Source: a virus. From it: a DNA stretch of 30,439 nucleotides. The notes beneath the pieces were generated by a model. That model ran no database searches. It was given only the letters and a program-made list of their open reading frames with translations, and was not told the DNA's origin. Position 1 is the stretch's first letter. Every line of letters begins with the position of its first letter. Positions 30,117-30,439 of this stretch are shown here, in pieces. Both the position numbers and the translations under genes were made by a program. The stretch is from the IMG/VR virus record IMGVR_UViG_3300032118_000041, positions 1-30,439 of that record; one strand, 5' to 3'.

Positions 30117-30439
30117 GCGATCCAATCCTATGCGAGGCGGCCGGAAGCATCGACGGCGTGAATACCGATTTCACGACGATCAGCCCTTACTATCCTGGGT
30201 CTCTGTGGGCGTACCTTGATGGTCAGCTCATTCGGAAGTCGGATGACGACGGGCCGATAGAGCTAGGCGGGAATTCCGTCCGCATGAAGCGGGCTCCCCT
30301 TACCAATTCTCGGGTACATTTCTACTACCAGGAACGTGGGTCAACGGCCGTTGCATTCCCTGTGGCGCCCGAGCTGTACATGGCTCTTGTACTGGAACCC
30401 GTGGCAGGGTCGGCGGTGAATTTGTTGCCGAGAGCGGTG
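30113..30439 (+). CDS. Partial virion-region protein, runs off right edge
   Basis: TTG 30113 overlaps the preceding TGA, with GTGAGG about 11 bases upstream; the frame is open to the end of the window (109 codons). The first 70 residues repeat the module of the previous gene: SIDGVNTDFTT, LWAYLDGQLI, SDDDGPIELGG and VHFYYQER. Past residue 75 a new segment starts (FPVAPELYMALVLEP). It would be a second, longer member of the same structural family. TTG starts at overlaps are also seen at 15358. Confidence 0.65.
   Translation, partial: MSDPILCEAAGSIDGVNTDFTTISPYYPGSLWAYLDGQLIRKSDDDGPIELGGNSVRMKRAPLTNSRVHFYYQERGSTAVAFPVAPELYMALVLEPVAGSAVNLLPRAV

Noticed and set aside
1-30439. CRISPR array, rRNA or tRNA genes
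   Set aside because: No regularly spaced repeats of 24-40 bases and no recognisable tRNA or rRNA sequence were seen on either strand by eye; the paired 24-base repeat near 22436 and 22741 belongs to the IS605-type relic.

Overview
The window looks like part of a tailed double-stranded DNA phage or prophage (Caudoviricetes). Almost all genes lie on the + strand, packed head to tail with ATGA, GTGA or TTGA stop/start overlaps and strong Shine-Dalgarno (SD) sites. A head-assembly block (large terminase, portal, XkdF-type protease, scaffold-like protein, HK97-type major capsid protein) sits between an early or accessory block and a run of virion genes. The host is a bacterium, but I cannot name it. 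Bacterial SD sites, GTG and TTG starts, an IS607-type tnpB and a plausible sigma70 promoter only say that it is bacterial.

Layout. (1) 1-3220: a four-run G-quadruplex motif and a very G-rich unknown gene; an IS607-type element with only the tail of its serine recombinase but an intact TnpB; then a YkgJ-like Cys-cluster protein and thymidylate synthase ThyX. (2) 3292-6081: small unknown genes, many with paired cysteines, one of them interrupted by an in-frame amber codon. (3) 6015-10400: an XRE regulator, a small winged-helix protein, a sigma70-like promoter, an unknown gene, an MT-A70 adenine methyltransferase, an unknown gene, dCMP deaminase, one minus-strand gene and two small genes. (4) 10446-21997: the large terminase carrying a 158-residue mini-intein, a hairpin-rich gap, two small genes, portal, two small genes, a 1345-residue fusion, a scaffold-like protein and the major capsid protein. 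(5) 22079-30439: small virion proteins interrupted by an IS200/IS605-type relic, a large beta-rich virion protein, coiled-coil and membrane proteins, and two sets of tandemly duplicated domains. The last gene runs off the right edge.

The most remarkable object is the fusion protein at 15737-19774. In order it carries a Pol-beta-type nucleotidyltransferase motif, one or two regions resembling the LigD 3'-phosphoesterase, a complete ATP-dependent DNA ligase (motifs I, III, IIIa, IV and V, plus an OB-like tail) and an XkdF-like prohead protease. It sits exactly where the maturation protease is expected, between portal and capsid. An end-healing and ligation enzyme set joined to a protease that works inside the prohead suggests that the repair enzymes may be packaged and delivered with the DNA. 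That is inference.

ThyX and dCMP deaminase would feed dTMP synthesis. MT-A70 would modify the phage DNA. TerL, portal, protease and capsid protein would build and fill the head. The downstream genes probably supply head decoration, connector or tail proteins, but their exact roles cannot be read from sequence alone.
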